NCBI GenBank assembly: GCA_965657545.1
Contig: CBFHOG010000015.1
Location: 1-31,629, forward strand
DNA: 31,629 bases
DNA from: UBA7446 sp965657545
Lineage (GTDB): Bacteria; Bacteroidota; Bacteroidia; Flavobacteriales; Flavobacteriaceae
Direction: 5' to 3'
Shown here: piece by piece, positions 16,381 to 24,597 of the stretch
How the letters are laid out: each line of letters begins with the position of its first letter
Position numbering within the stretch: position 1 is the first letter of the stretch
Notes under the pieces: model-generated
Databases searched by the model: none
Seen by the model: only the letters and a program-made list of their open reading frames with translations
What the model was told of the DNA's origin: nothing
Program-made: the position numbers and the translations under genes

Positions 16381-17826
16381 ATGGCATACACGGAAGAAGA
16401 ATTAAAGAAAGAGCTCGAAACCAAAGAGTACGAATACGGTTTCTACACGGATATTGAATCCGACACATTTCCTGTTGGGTTAAATGAAGATATTGTTCGT
16501 GCCATTTCGGCGCGCAAAAACGAACCTGCTTGGATGACCAAATGGCGCCTAGAAGCCTTTGAAAAATTCCAACAAATGGAAGAGCCCGACTGGGCAAATG
16601 TCAAATACGAAAAGCCTGACTTACAGAGTATTGCATACTACTCTGCGCCTAAGTCACAAGTGAAATACGATAGCCTAGACGAGGTAGATCCCGAACTACT
16701 CAAAACCTTTGAAAAACTGGGAATTTCACTTGAGGAACAAAAAAAACTAGCTGGTGTTGCCGTTGATATCGTAATGGATTCCGTTTCAGTAGCCACCACT
16801 TTTAAAGATACTTTGGCGGAAAAAGGCATTATTTTCTGTTCTATTTCAGAAGCCATCCAGGAACATCCCGAATTGGTTCAAAAATATATTGGGTCTGTAA
16901 TTCCGCGTACGGACAATTACTACGCAGCACTAAACTCAGCTGTATTTTCAGATGGATCATTTTGCTATATTCCTAAAGGCGTACATTGCCCGATGGAACT
17001 CTCTACTTATTTTCGAATTAATCAGGCAGGAACAGGTCAGTTTGAGCGCACATTAGTGATTGCAGACGAAGGCAGTTACGTCAGTTATTTGGAAGGCTGT
17101 ACAGCGCCTGCAAGAGACGAAAATCAGTTGCACGCAGCGGTTGTAGAACTCATTGCCCTTGACGATGCTGAAATAAAATACTCGACCGTTCAAAACTGGT
17201 TTCCAGGCGATAAGGACGGAAAAGGAGGGGTCTTTAATTTTGTGACCAAACGTGGGATTTGCCACGAACGTTCAAAAATTTCTTGGACGCAAGTCGAAAC
17301 AGGTTCAGCCGTTACATGGAAATATCCCTCTTGTATTTTGAAAGGTAACGATAGCATTGGGGAGTTTTACTCCATTGCACTTACGAACAATTTTCAACAA
17401 GCCGACACGGGTACCAAAATGATTCATTTGGGCAAACGCACCAAAAGCACCATCATCTCTAAAGGTATTTCTGCGGGTCAATCGCAAAATAGCTACCGCG
17501 GTTTGGTAAAAATAGGTGCCAATGCCAAAAATGCCCGAAACTTTTCGCAATGTGACTCATTGTTGATGGGAAATAAATGTGGCGCACATACCTTCCCGTA
17601 CATCGAAGCAAAAAGTAAAACGGCAAAAATTGAACACGAAGCCACGACTAGTAAAATTGGTGAAGACCAAATTTTTTACTGTAACCAAAGAGGCATCGAT
17701 ACTGAAAAAGCCATTGCGCTTATTGTAAATGGTTTTAGCAAAGAAGTACTTAATAAACTTCCAATGGAATTTGCTGTGGAAGCACAAAAATTACTTGAAA
17801 TTTCACTTGAAGGCTCTGTTGGATAA
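16381..17826 (+). CDS. sufB: Fe-S cluster assembly protein SufB
   Basis: This 481-residue scaffold subunit of the SufBC2D complex receives persulfide sulfur from SufE and assembles clusters. It shows SYLEGCTAPARDENQLHAAV (with the Cys corresponding to E. coli SufB Cys254 by motif), KYSTVQNWFPGD, and the later SQCDSLLMGNKCGAHTFPYI, with the Cys that matches the second functional cysteine of the family. Length is typical (about 480). It lies 9 nt after the IscA-type gene, and a small lipoprotein gene separates it from sufC. Confidence 0.97.
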   Translation: MAYTEEELKKELETKEYEYGFYTDIESDTFPVGLNEDIVRAISARKNEPAWMTKWRLEAFEKFQQMEEPDWANVKYEKPDLQSIAYYSAPKSQVKYDSLDEVDPELLKTFEKLGISLEEQKKLAGVAVDIVMDSVSVATTFKDTLAEKGIIFCSISEAIQEHPELVQKYIGSVIPRTDNYYAALNSAVFSDGSFCYIPKGVHCPMELSTYFRINQAGTGQFERTLVIADEGSYVSYLEGCTAPARDENQLHAAVVELIALDDAEIKYSTVQNWFPGDKDGKGGVFNFVTKRGICHERSKISWTQVETGSAVTWKYPSCILKGNDSIGEFYSIALTNNFQQADTGTKMIHLGKRTKSTIISKGISAGQSQNSYRGLVKIGANAKNARNFSQCDSLLMGNKCGAHTFPYIEAKSKTAKIEHEATTSKIGEDQIFYCNQRGIDTEKAIALIVNGFSKEVLNKLPMEFAVEAQKLLEISLEGSVG

Positions 17827-17836
17827 ATCCTAAATC

Positions 17837-18190
17837 ATGAGAACATTACCTTTTATTTTATTAATTGCGTTTGCAGCCTCCTGCACGCAAACAGCAAAAA
17901 AATCAAATACTAATCCGCAGTTTTACGGCGAGTTTTTATACTTGGCTGATGCAGCAGTACTCAACACCGGTACTGAAATTTATGGGGTTATTATTGACGA
18001 AAAAATGCATGAGTTACACGATTTATGCACACCATTAAAGCGTGACGAATACGACATGATTCCTGTTTACATCAAAGGAAAAGTAGAAAACAAACAACCC
18101 GAAGAAGAGGGTTGGGACAAACGTATTAAAATCACCTCTATAGATTCATTAGTGAATCCCAAAGACAACTCTATTCTCAAACCCAACTAA
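17837..18190 (+). CDS. Small lipoprotein encoded within the suf operon (hypothetical)
   Basis: This 117-residue predicted lipoprotein has signal sequence MRTLPFILLIAFAASC, with Cys16 as the lipid attachment site, followed by QTAKKSNTNPQ. The mature part of about 100 residues holds GEFLYLADAAVLNTGTEIYG and KGKVENKQPEEEGWDKRIKI, which suggests a small beta-rich domain. I do not recognise a named family. It lies between sufB (10 nt) and sufC (3 nt), in the same direction and with no promoter of its own, so it is certainly read through with suf. The envelope location is odd for an otherwise cytoplasmic pathway. A link to copper, iron or envelope stress is only a guess. Confidence 0.85.
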   Translation: MRTLPFILLIAFAASCTQTAKKSNTNPQFYGEFLYLADAAVLNTGTEIYGVIIDEKMHELHDLCTPLKRDEYDMIPVYIKGKVENKQPEEEGWDKRIKITSIDSLVNPKDNSILKPN

Positions 18191-18193
18191 CAC

Positions 18194-18940
18194 ATGCTAA
18201 GCATTGATAATTTACATGCCGGTTGCGAAGGCAAAACCATTCTTCAAGGAATTAATTTGGACGTAAAACCCGGCGAAGTACATGCCATTATGGGTCCTAA
18301 CGGCTCTGGAAAAAGCACCCTGTCAACCGTGATAGCTGGACACGAAGAATACGATGTTTCGCAAGGAAGCATTTTATTTAATGGCGATGATATTGCCGAA
18401 CTTAGCGCAGATGAACGCGCCCATCTTGGTATCTTTTTGTCGTTTCAATATCCTGTAGAAATCCCTGGTGTATCGGTAACTAATTTTATCAAAACGGCTA
18501 TCAACCAAAACCGTAAAGCACAAGGGCTTGACGATATGCCTGCCAACGAAATGCTAAAGAAAATTCGTGAAAAAGCAGCCCTTTTAGAAATCGATTCGCG
18601 GTTTTTGTCTCGCTCGCTTAACGAAGGGTTTTCTGGCGGCGAAAAAAAGCGAAATGAAATTTTTCAAATGGCAATGCTTGAACCCAAACTTGCCATTTTA
18701 GATGAAACAGATTCTGGACTTGATATTGATGCGCTGCGCATTGTAGCGAATGGCGTAAACAAACTTAAAGGAAAGGATAACGCAATTGTAGTCATTACCC
18801 ACTACCAGCGATTGTTGGATTATATCGTTCCTGATTTTGTACATGTACTGCACGAAGGGAGAATTGTAAAATCTGGAACCAAAGAATTGGCTTTGGAACT
18901 TGAAGAAAAAGGCTACGACTGGATAAAACAAGGAGCATAA
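18194..18940 (+). CDS. sufC: Fe-S cluster assembly ATPase SufC
   Basis: This 248-residue ABC-type ATPase of the cytosolic SufBC2D scaffold powers conformational change during cluster assembly. Walker A is GPNGSGKST at residues 34-42 (Lys40), the Q-loop region is LSFQYPVEIPG, the signature is GFSGGEKKRNE, and Walker B is LAILDETDSGLDIDALR, followed by the switch His in VITHYQRLL. The ETDSGLD variant of Walker B is characteristic of SufC. The TAA stop shares its last base with the A of the sufD ATG, which indicates translational coupling. Confidence 0.97.
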   Translation: MLSIDNLHAGCEGKTILQGINLDVKPGEVHAIMGPNGSGKSTLSTVIAGHEEYDVSQGSILFNGDDIAELSADERAHLGIFLSFQYPVEIPGVSVTNFIKTAINQNRKAQGLDDMPANEMLKKIREKAALLEIDSRFLSRSLNEGFSGGEKKRNEIFQMAMLEPKLAILDETDSGLDIDALRIVANGVNKLKGKDNAIVVITHYQRLLDYIVPDFVHVLHEGRIVKSGTKELALELEEKGYDWIKQGA

Positions 18941-20256
18941 TGGATTTAAAAGAAACCTTATTGTCTTCGTATTTGGCATTTGATGCTCAAGACGGTCCAC
19001 AGCGCAAATTGCAAGACGAGCGCGCTGCTGCCATTGAAGTATTTGAACAACAAGGCTTCCCCACTAAAAAGCTTGAGGATTGGAAATATACCTCGCTAAG
19101 AACGCTTACCAAAACCCTTTATTCTGTATTTCCAAAGGAAGAAGTAAACCTAAAACTCGAAGAGGTTAAACAATACATTTTACAAGACGTTGACACCTAT
19201 AAAATTGTATTTGTAGATGGTGTTTACAATGCGTATTTATCTGAAACTACGCATGATGGAGTGGACATTTGTTTGTTGTCTGCTGCACTGACTAAACGAA
19301 AATTTGCTCCTGTAATCAAAAAATACTTTAACCAAATTGCTGAAAAGGAAGCGTCCCTAACAGCACTCAATACGGCCTTTACAAAAGAAGGTGCATATAT
19401 TTATGTCCCCGAAGGAAAGGTGGTAGAAAAACCTGTGCAAATTATTCATTTTGCTACGGACAAAAATCCAAATATGATTCTGCAACCACGCAATTTGATT
19501 GTGTTGGAGAAAAATGCTGAAATACAAATTGTGGAGCGGCATCAAAGCTTGACATCGGAGGCTACGTTTACCAATGTGGTTACTGAAATATTTACAGAAC
19601 AAAACGCGCAATTGGATTACTACAAAATTCAAAACGATAATACAGAAGCATCCCTTATAGATAGCACCTATATTTCGCAACAAAAACACAGTCACGCCAA
19701 AGTACACACCTTCTCGTTTGGTGGAAAACTCACTCGAAATAACCTAAATTTCTATCACAAGGCACCCGAAATCAACTCTACGATGAAGGGCATTACCCTT
19801 ATTGAAGGAAAGCAATTTGTAGATCATCATACACTAGTACATCACGCGCAGCCTAACAGTGAAAGTCATCAGGACTACAAAGGCATCTATGCCGAAAATG
19901 CAACGGGTGTTTTCAACGGAAAAATTATTGTTGAAAAAGAAGCACAAAAGACCAACGCCTTCCAACAAAACAATAATATTTTGATGGATGACAAGGCAAG
20001 CATTAACACAAAACCACAGCTTGAAATTTTTGCCGATGACGTCAAATGTAGCCACGGTTGTACCATTGGTCAATTGGATGAAGATGCCCTTTTCTATCTT
20101 CAATCGCGAGGTATTCCCAAAAAAGAAGCACGCGGGCTGCTCACCTATGCCTTTGCAAATAATGTATTGCAAAGTGTTCAAATTGATTCAGTTAAAAAAC
20201 GCATCAATAAATTGATTGCAAATAAACTAGGTGTAAATATTGGGTTTGATGTATAA
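18940..20256 (+). CDS. sufD: Fe-S cluster assembly protein SufD
   Basis: This 438-residue paralogue of SufB pairs with it in the SufBC2D complex. Family features are FPTKKLEDWKYTSL near the N-terminus, the beta-helix core (ITLIEGKQFVDHHTLVHHAQ), and the conserved CSHGCTIGQLDEDALFYLQS with the functionally important His, followed by RGIPKKEARGLL. It starts at the last base of the sufC stop and overlaps sufS by 8 nt. Length is normal for the family. Confidence 0.96.
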   Translation: MDLKETLLSSYLAFDAQDGPQRKLQDERAAAIEVFEQQGFPTKKLEDWKYTSLRTLTKTLYSVFPKEEVNLKLEEVKQYILQDVDTYKIVFVDGVYNAYLSETTHDGVDICLLSAALTKRKFAPVIKKYFNQIAEKEASLTALNTAFTKEGAYIYVPEGKVVEKPVQIIHFATDKNPNMILQPRNLIVLEKNAEIQIVERHQSLTSEATFTNVVTEIFTEQNAQLDYYKIQNDNTEASLIDSTYISQQKHSHAKVHTFSFGGKLTRNNLNFYHKAPEINSTMKGITLIEGKQFVDHHTLVHHAQPNSESHQDYKGIYAENATGVFNGKIIVEKEAQKTNAFQQNNNILMDDKASINTKPQLEIFADDVKCSHGCTIGQLDEDALFYLQSRGIPKKEARGLLTYAFANNVLQSVQIDSVKKRINKLIANKLGVNIGFDV

Positions 20257-21475
20257 CACCTCCCTTGATTTAGTACAAATTAGAAATGACTTTCCCATAT
20301 TACATCGAAAGGTAAATGGACAGCCATTGGTGTATTTGGATAATGCTGCAACATCGCAGACGCCACTTCCAGTCATTGATGCAATTGGTGATTATTACAA
20401 GCACACCAACGCCAATATCCACAGAGGCGTTCATGCATTAAGCCAAGAAGCGACGGATCAGTTTGAGGCTGCAAGACAAAAAATTCAGCAGCATTTTAAT
20501 GCCAAGCTTGCGCATGAAATTATCTTAACTTCGGGTACTACCCACGCCATTAATTTGGTGGCAAATGGATTTGCACCCTTGCTAAAACAAGGGGATGAAC
20601 TCATTGTATCTGCGTTAGAACATCACGCTAATATTGTACCGTGGCAAATGCTTTGCGAGCGCACAGGCGCAACGCTCAAGGTTATTCCAATGACAGATGC
20701 GGGAATCCTAGATATTGACGCTTTTGACCAGCTTGTAAACAACCGTACCAAAGTGGTTTTTGTAAATCATGTTTCAAACGCTTTGGGCATTATTAATCCC
20801 GTTGAATATATTATTGAAAAAGCACATGCGGTTGGTGCTGCCGTACTTATCGATGGTGCTCAAGCCACACCGCATTTGGTTCCGGATCTGCAAGCACTAA
20901 ACGCAGATTTTTATACCACATCTGCACATAAAATTTGCGGTCCAACAGGGATTGGTATGCTATACGGCAAAGAAGAATGGTTACGTAAACTTCCACCCTA
21001 CCAAGGAGGTGGTGAAATGATAGATCAAGTGACCTTTGAAAAAACAACCTACGCCGATTTGCCACATAAATTTGAAGCAGGTACACCCAATATTGCAGGT
21101 GGTGTTGGCTTTGGCGCTGCTGTCGATTATATGAACCGTATTGGCTTTGATGCCATTGCAGCCCACGAAAACGACTTGCTACAACACGCTACAGAAAAGC
21201 TAAATAAAATAGAAGGCTTGCGTATTTATGGGGATGTTCAAAACAAGGTAGCCGTAATTTCATTTAATGTCGATGGATTGCATCCATACGATATTGGAAC
21301 ACTACTTGACAAAATGGGAATTGCCGTTAGAACAGGACATCATTGCTGCCAACCCATTATGGATTTTTATCAAATTCCAGGAACGGTACGCGCTTCGTTT
21401 GCCTTTTACAACACCCACGAAGAAGTCGAGCGATTTGTAGCGGGCGTTGAAAAAGCAGTTAGCATGTTGCGTTAA
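20249..21475 (+). CDS. sufS: Cysteine desulfurase SufS
   Basis: This 408-residue PLP enzyme takes sulfur from cysteine and passes it to SufE. Visible features are VYLDNAATSQTP, ANIHRGVHALSQEAT, the PLP region ALEHHANIVPWQ, VLIDGAQATPH, the Schiff-base lysine in TTSAHKICGPTGIG, and the persulfide cysteine in RTGHHCCQPIMDFY. The ATG at 20249 (MYNTSLDLVQIR) lies inside the end of sufD, giving an 8-nt overlap; an in-frame TTG 9 nt earlier is less likely. It is a group II SufS type, consistent with a SufE partner next door. Confidence 0.97.
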   Translation: MYNTSLDLVQIRNDFPILHRKVNGQPLVYLDNAATSQTPLPVIDAIGDYYKHTNANIHRGVHALSQEATDQFEAARQKIQQHFNAKLAHEIILTSGTTHAINLVANGFAPLLKQGDELIVSALEHHANIVPWQMLCERTGATLKVIPMTDAGILDIDAFDQLVNNRTKVVFVNHVSNALGIINPVEYIIEKAHAVGAAVLIDGAQATPHLVPDLQALNADFYTTSAHKICGPTGIGMLYGKEEWLRKLPPYQGGGEMIDQVTFEKTTYADLPHKFEAGTPNIAGGVGFGAAVDYMNRIGFDAIAAHENDLLQHATEKLNKIEGLRIYGDVQNKVAVISFNVDGLHPYDIGTLLDKMGIAVRTGHHCCQPIMDFYQIPGTVRASFAFYNTHEEVERFVAGVEKAVSMLR

Positions 21476-21491
21476 TCCGTATCTTTAACCT

Positions 21492-21917
21492 ATGAATATA
21501 GCAGCACAACAAGCAGAAATTGTATCCGAATTTGCCATGTTTGACGACTGGATGCAACGTTACGAATATATGATTGAACTTGGAAAATCATTGCCGTTAA
21601 TTGACCCCGAATACAAAACGGACGATCACATTATTAAAGGGTGTCAGAGTAAAGTTTGGGTACACGCAGAACTCGAAAAAGATAAAATTGCATTTACAGC
21701 CGATAGCGATGCCATCATCACAAAAGGAATTATTGCTATTCTTATACGTGTGTTTTCAAACCAACATCCTAAAGATATTTTGGCTGCCGACACGGGGTTT
21801 ATCGATGAAATTGGACTAAAAGAGCATCTTTCGCCCACGCGCGCAAATGGTCTAGTCTCCATGATTAAACAATTAAAAATGTACGCCATAGCGTACCAAA
21901 CGCAACTTACATCATGA
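21492..21917 (+). CDS. sufE: Cysteine desulfuration protein SufE
   Basis: This 141-residue sulfur acceptor stimulates SufS and delivers persulfide to SufB. The active Cys51 lies in IIKGCQSKVWVHAEL, the same position as E. coli SufE Cys51. The C-terminal LSPTRANGLVSMIKQLK is family-typical. It starts 16 nt after sufS, and its stop overlaps the next start in an ATGA arrangement. Confidence 0.97.
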   Translation: MNIAAQQAEIVSEFAMFDDWMQRYEYMIELGKSLPLIDPEYKTDDHIIKGCQSKVWVHAELEKDKIAFTADSDAIITKGIIAILIRVFSNQHPKDILAADTGFIDEIGLKEHLSPTRANGLVSMIKQLKMYAIAYQTQLTS

Positions 21918-22228
21918 TGGATACTGCTGCACTTGGAGAAAAAATTGTCAAGACCTTAAAGACCATTTACGACCCTGAAATTCCTGTGGATATTTATGAA
22001 TTGGGGCTAATTTATGATGTGTTTGTCAATGAGGATAACGATGTAAAAATACTGATGACCCTCACCACGCCCAACTGTCCTGTGGCGGAATCACTTCCTC
22101 AAGAAGTAAAAGAAAAAGTACGCTCTTTGGACGAGGTTAACGAAGTGGAGTTAGAACTTACTTTTGACCCACCGTGGACACGCGATTTAATGAGCGAAGA
22201 AGCCAAACTTGAACTCGGGTTTCTCTAA
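21914..22228 (+). CDS. sufT: DUF59/MIP18-family Fe-S assembly protein (SufT-like)
   Basis: This 104-residue single DUF59 domain protein is related to SufT/PaaD and eukaryotic CIA2, which help cluster maturation or transfer. Signatures are YDPEIPVDIYELGLIYDVFV, the conserved Cys in TTPNCPVAESLP, and the C-terminal FDPPWTRDLMSEEAK. It overlaps sufE by 4 nt (ATGA) and the next gene starts at the last base of its stop, so it is fully embedded in the suf operon. The sufT name is by context and domain. Confidence 0.92.
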   Translation: MMDTAALGEKIVKTLKTIYDPEIPVDIYELGLIYDVFVNEDNDVKILMTLTTPNCPVAESLPQEVKEKVRSLDEVNEVELELTFDPPWTRDLMSEEAKLELGFL

Positions 22229-22737
22229 TGGCAGGAGAGATTATCAATCGTGTGGCAAATAGTGTCCTTCAAGTGATTGATTTGGAGGAATTTTACCCTG
22301 AAGGAACACGAACATTACTTTCTATTACCGACTTTTTAGACGATGGTGTGCTATTACGTGAACAATCTTTTAGAGAACGATTGCAAAGCCACGATTGGAC
22401 GTCTTACAAAAATCATTTTGTAGCGGTGCATTGCCCAGATGATATACTGGTGCCCCAGTGGGCTACATTACTCTTGATTCGTTATTTACAACCTCTCACA
22501 AAAGCTGTTGTTGTTGGCACTATCGATGATTTAGAACGTTTCCTTTTTACAGAAAAATTATCCGTTTTTGACGTCGCGCCTTACCAAAATGGATTGGTGA
22601 TGATAAAGGGCTGTGCAAACAAACCCGTTCCCCAACAAGCCATGGGCATATTGACAGCAAAACTAATTCCAGTGGTACGAAAGTTGTCTTACGGAGAAGC
22701 CTGTTCTTCTGTACCGCTATATTCTAAACCAAAATAA
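22228..22737 (+). CDS. DUF2480 family protein
   Basis: This 169-residue cytoplasmic-looking protein of a Bacteroidota family I recognise as DUF2480, of unknown function. It begins MAGEIINRVANSVLQVIDLE. Notable stretches are VLLREQSFRERLQSHDW, HCPDDILVPQWATLLL and MIKGCANKPVPQQAMG. The conserved-looking Cys residues in HCPDD and KGCANK could be functional given the Fe-S context, but that is inference. It overlaps the stop of the DUF59 gene by one base, so it is probably translationally coupled to Fe-S assembly. Confidence 0.88.
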   Translation: MAGEIINRVANSVLQVIDLEEFYPEGTRTLLSITDFLDDGVLLREQSFRERLQSHDWTSYKNHFVAVHCPDDILVPQWATLLLIRYLQPLTKAVVVGTIDDLERFLFTEKLSVFDVAPYQNGLVMIKGCANKPVPQQAMGILTAKLIPVVRKLSYGEACSSVPLYSKPK

Positions 22738-22743
22738 ATATTT

Positions 22744-23628
22744 ATGAAAAAAAGCATCGCGGCATACTTTATCCTTATAAATGCCATGCTTTATGCTCAA
22801 ACTGACTCTGTACAAACGCCCGAAACAGATTGGAAAAAAGGAGGTATTGCCAAACTTTTGTTTAATCAAACAGCCTTTAGCGAATGGGCTTCTGGAGGTC
22901 AAAACAGTGTTTCCCTGAGTTTTCACACAGATTATGATGTTAGTTACAGTAAAAATGGCTGGAACTGGGACACCAAATTTTTGGGTGATTTTGGACTAAC
23001 GAAACTCAGCGGCACAAAATTTTTACGTAAAACCAATGACCGCTTTGATTTACAATCTTTTTTGGGGAAAAAATTTAGCACTACTTGGAGCTATTCTACC
23101 GTATTTGGGGTGAAAACACAATTTGCACGTGGCTACTCTTACGGCGAAGATGAAAATGGCAATGAAACCCGAACCCTTAGAACCCATTTTTTCTCTCCTG
23201 TTTATATTCAGTTAGGGGTGGGTTTGTATTGGAAAAAATCCAAAAATTTATGGGTAAACATTGCCCCTTTTACCCAGCGATTGACATTAGTAAGCAGAAA
23301 ATTCACGATGGATTTACCCGAGGGGAAAGAATATTTTGGGGTACAAAAAGGCGATAATCACCGCTTTGAATTGGGTGCTTCTGTAAATGCGTTATATAAA
23401 TTTTCTCCCATGGAAAATATGACCCTTGAACAGCGTCTAGGGTTGTATTCCGATTATTTAGATAAGGCAGAAAATGTAGATATTGATTACCAAATTGCTG
23501 CCGAATTGCAAGTAAACGAATATGTTTCTACCAACCTTGTTCTACAGTTGGTTTATGATGATAACGCCGTACAACGCTTACAAGTGCGTGAGGTTTTTGG
23601 GGTTGGAGTGCGGATGACGCTGAAATAG
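22744..23628 (+). CDS. DUF3078 domain protein, probable outer-membrane beta-barrel (copy 1)
   Basis: This 294-residue protein has signal peptide MKKSIAAYFILINAMLYAQ and a beta-rich mature region rich in aromatic/glycine alternation. DUF3078-type blocks include FNQTAFSEWASGGQNSVSLS, NGWNWDTKFLGDFG, TNDRFDLQSFLGKKF and LVYDDNAVQRLQVREVFGVG. An outer-membrane location is inferred. The start is 6 nt after DUF2480, so it is the likely last gene of the suf transcript; a weak hairpin with a T run follows. It is clearly paralogous to the next gene, with near-identical blocks such as QRLGLYS(D/N)YLDK. Confidence 0.88.
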   Translation: MKKSIAAYFILINAMLYAQTDSVQTPETDWKKGGIAKLLFNQTAFSEWASGGQNSVSLSFHTDYDVSYSKNGWNWDTKFLGDFGLTKLSGTKFLRKTNDRFDLQSFLGKKFSTTWSYSTVFGVKTQFARGYSYGEDENGNETRTLRTHFFSPVYIQLGVGLYWKKSKNLWVNIAPFTQRLTLVSRKFTMDLPEGKEYFGVQKGDNHRFELGASVNALYKFSPMENMTLEQRLGLYSDYLDKAENVDIDYQIAAELQVNEYVSTNLVLQLVYDDNAVQRLQVREVFGVGVRMTLK

Positions 23629-23653
23629 CATCTTTAAAGTACTATGCTTTTTT
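23627..23653 (+). terminator. Weak terminator candidate after the first DUF3078 gene
   Basis: AGCAT (23627-23631) and ATGCT (23644-23648) can pair as 5 bp around a 12-nt loop and are followed directly by a T run (23648-23653). The left arm overlaps the stop codon. The stem is short, but the position fits the end of the suf transcript, because the next gene has its own -7 box. Confidence 0.35.
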
Positions 23654-23695
23654 AAAGGACACTTATTTTCTTAAGTGTTGAAGTCATTTCTTTTC

Positions 23696-23703
23696 TATAT
23701 TTG
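23696..23703 (+). promoter_or_regulatory. -7 box TATATTTG upstream of the second DUF3078 gene
   Basis: This is an exact TAnnTTTG match, 24 nt before the ATG at 23728. The nearest upstream TTG (23678-23680) is only 15 nt away, a little shorter than the usual 17-23. Confidence 0.6.
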
Positions 23704-23727
23704 TCAGACAACCCAAATCATTACAAC

Positions 23728-24597
23728 ATGAAATTTATAGTACGCATAATCCTACTTTGTGGCACCTTCACTTTTGCTCAAAACGAAACGAAAAATAAGC
23801 ATTGGAACAATAACGGAAATGCTTCGCTATTATTTAATCATGCTACTTTTAACAATTGGGTTTCAGGTGGAGCAGATAATATATCACTTAACTTTTTAGC
23901 CAATTACACATTCCATTATAAAAAAGAAGCCTGGAATTGGGACACCACTTTTTTGTTAGATTACGGGCTTGCAAAAACAAGTGGCAGCCATTTTTATAAA
24001 AAAACAAGTGATCGCTTTGAAGTACAGTCTTTGCTTGGAAAACGCTTATCCAAACTATGGAGCTACTCTGCTTTTTTGGGGTTTAGAACTGCTTTTTCTA
24101 ACGGCTACGACTACAACACAGAAACAAAAGGAGATGAAATTCGCTCTAAAAAGTCAGCATTTTTGTCTCCTGCTTATTTGCAGTTAGGGCTTGGCCTTAG
24201 TTGGAAAGAGCATGACAACTTATGGATGAATATTTCGCCTGTAAGCCCACGATATACGCTCGTAAATAAATCGTTTACAGAAAATTTAAGCGTTGACGAG
24301 ACTTTTTTTGGTGTTGAAAAAGGAAAAAATTCACGCCTAGAATTTGGTGCTGCGCTAAACGCATTTTGGCTTGCTCATCTTTTTGAAAACATAACTTTTG
24401 AGCAGCGTTTGGGGTTATATAGTAATTATTTAGACAAGCCCCAAAACGTGGACTTGGATTATCAAGCTACAGTTAATATGACGGTAAATAAAAATATTTC
24501 TGCTAATCTAATTTTACACCTTGTTTATGACGACAATGCCGTGCAAGACTTACAGGTACGCGAAGTATTTGGAATTGGTGTTAACGTGAAGTTATAG
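23728..24597 (+). CDS. DUF3078 domain protein, probable outer-membrane beta-barrel (copy 2)
   Basis: This 289-residue paralogue of the preceding gene shares collinear blocks: FNHATFNNWVSGGADNISLN, EAWNWDTTFLLDYGLAKTSG, TSDRFEVQSLLGKRL, EQRLGLYSNYLDKPQNVDLD and LVYDDNAVQDLQVREVFGIG. The signal peptide is MKFIVRIILLCGTFTFAQ. The ATG at 23728 is chosen over an in-frame upstream start that sits inside the promoter region. Unlike copy 1 it has its own -7 box, so the duplicates are probably regulated separately. Its stop abuts the hflX stop with no intervening base. Confidence 0.88.
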   Translation: MKFIVRIILLCGTFTFAQNETKNKHWNNNGNASLLFNHATFNNWVSGGADNISLNFLANYTFHYKKEAWNWDTTFLLDYGLAKTSGSHFYKKTSDRFEVQSLLGKRLSKLWSYSAFLGFRTAFSNGYDYNTETKGDEIRSKKSAFLSPAYLQLGLGLSWKEHDNLWMNISPVSPRYTLVNKSFTENLSVDETFFGVEKGKNSRLEFGAALNAFWLAHLFENITFEQRLGLYSNYLDKPQNVDLDYQATVNMTVNKNISANLILHLVYDDNAVQDLQVREVFGIGVNVKL

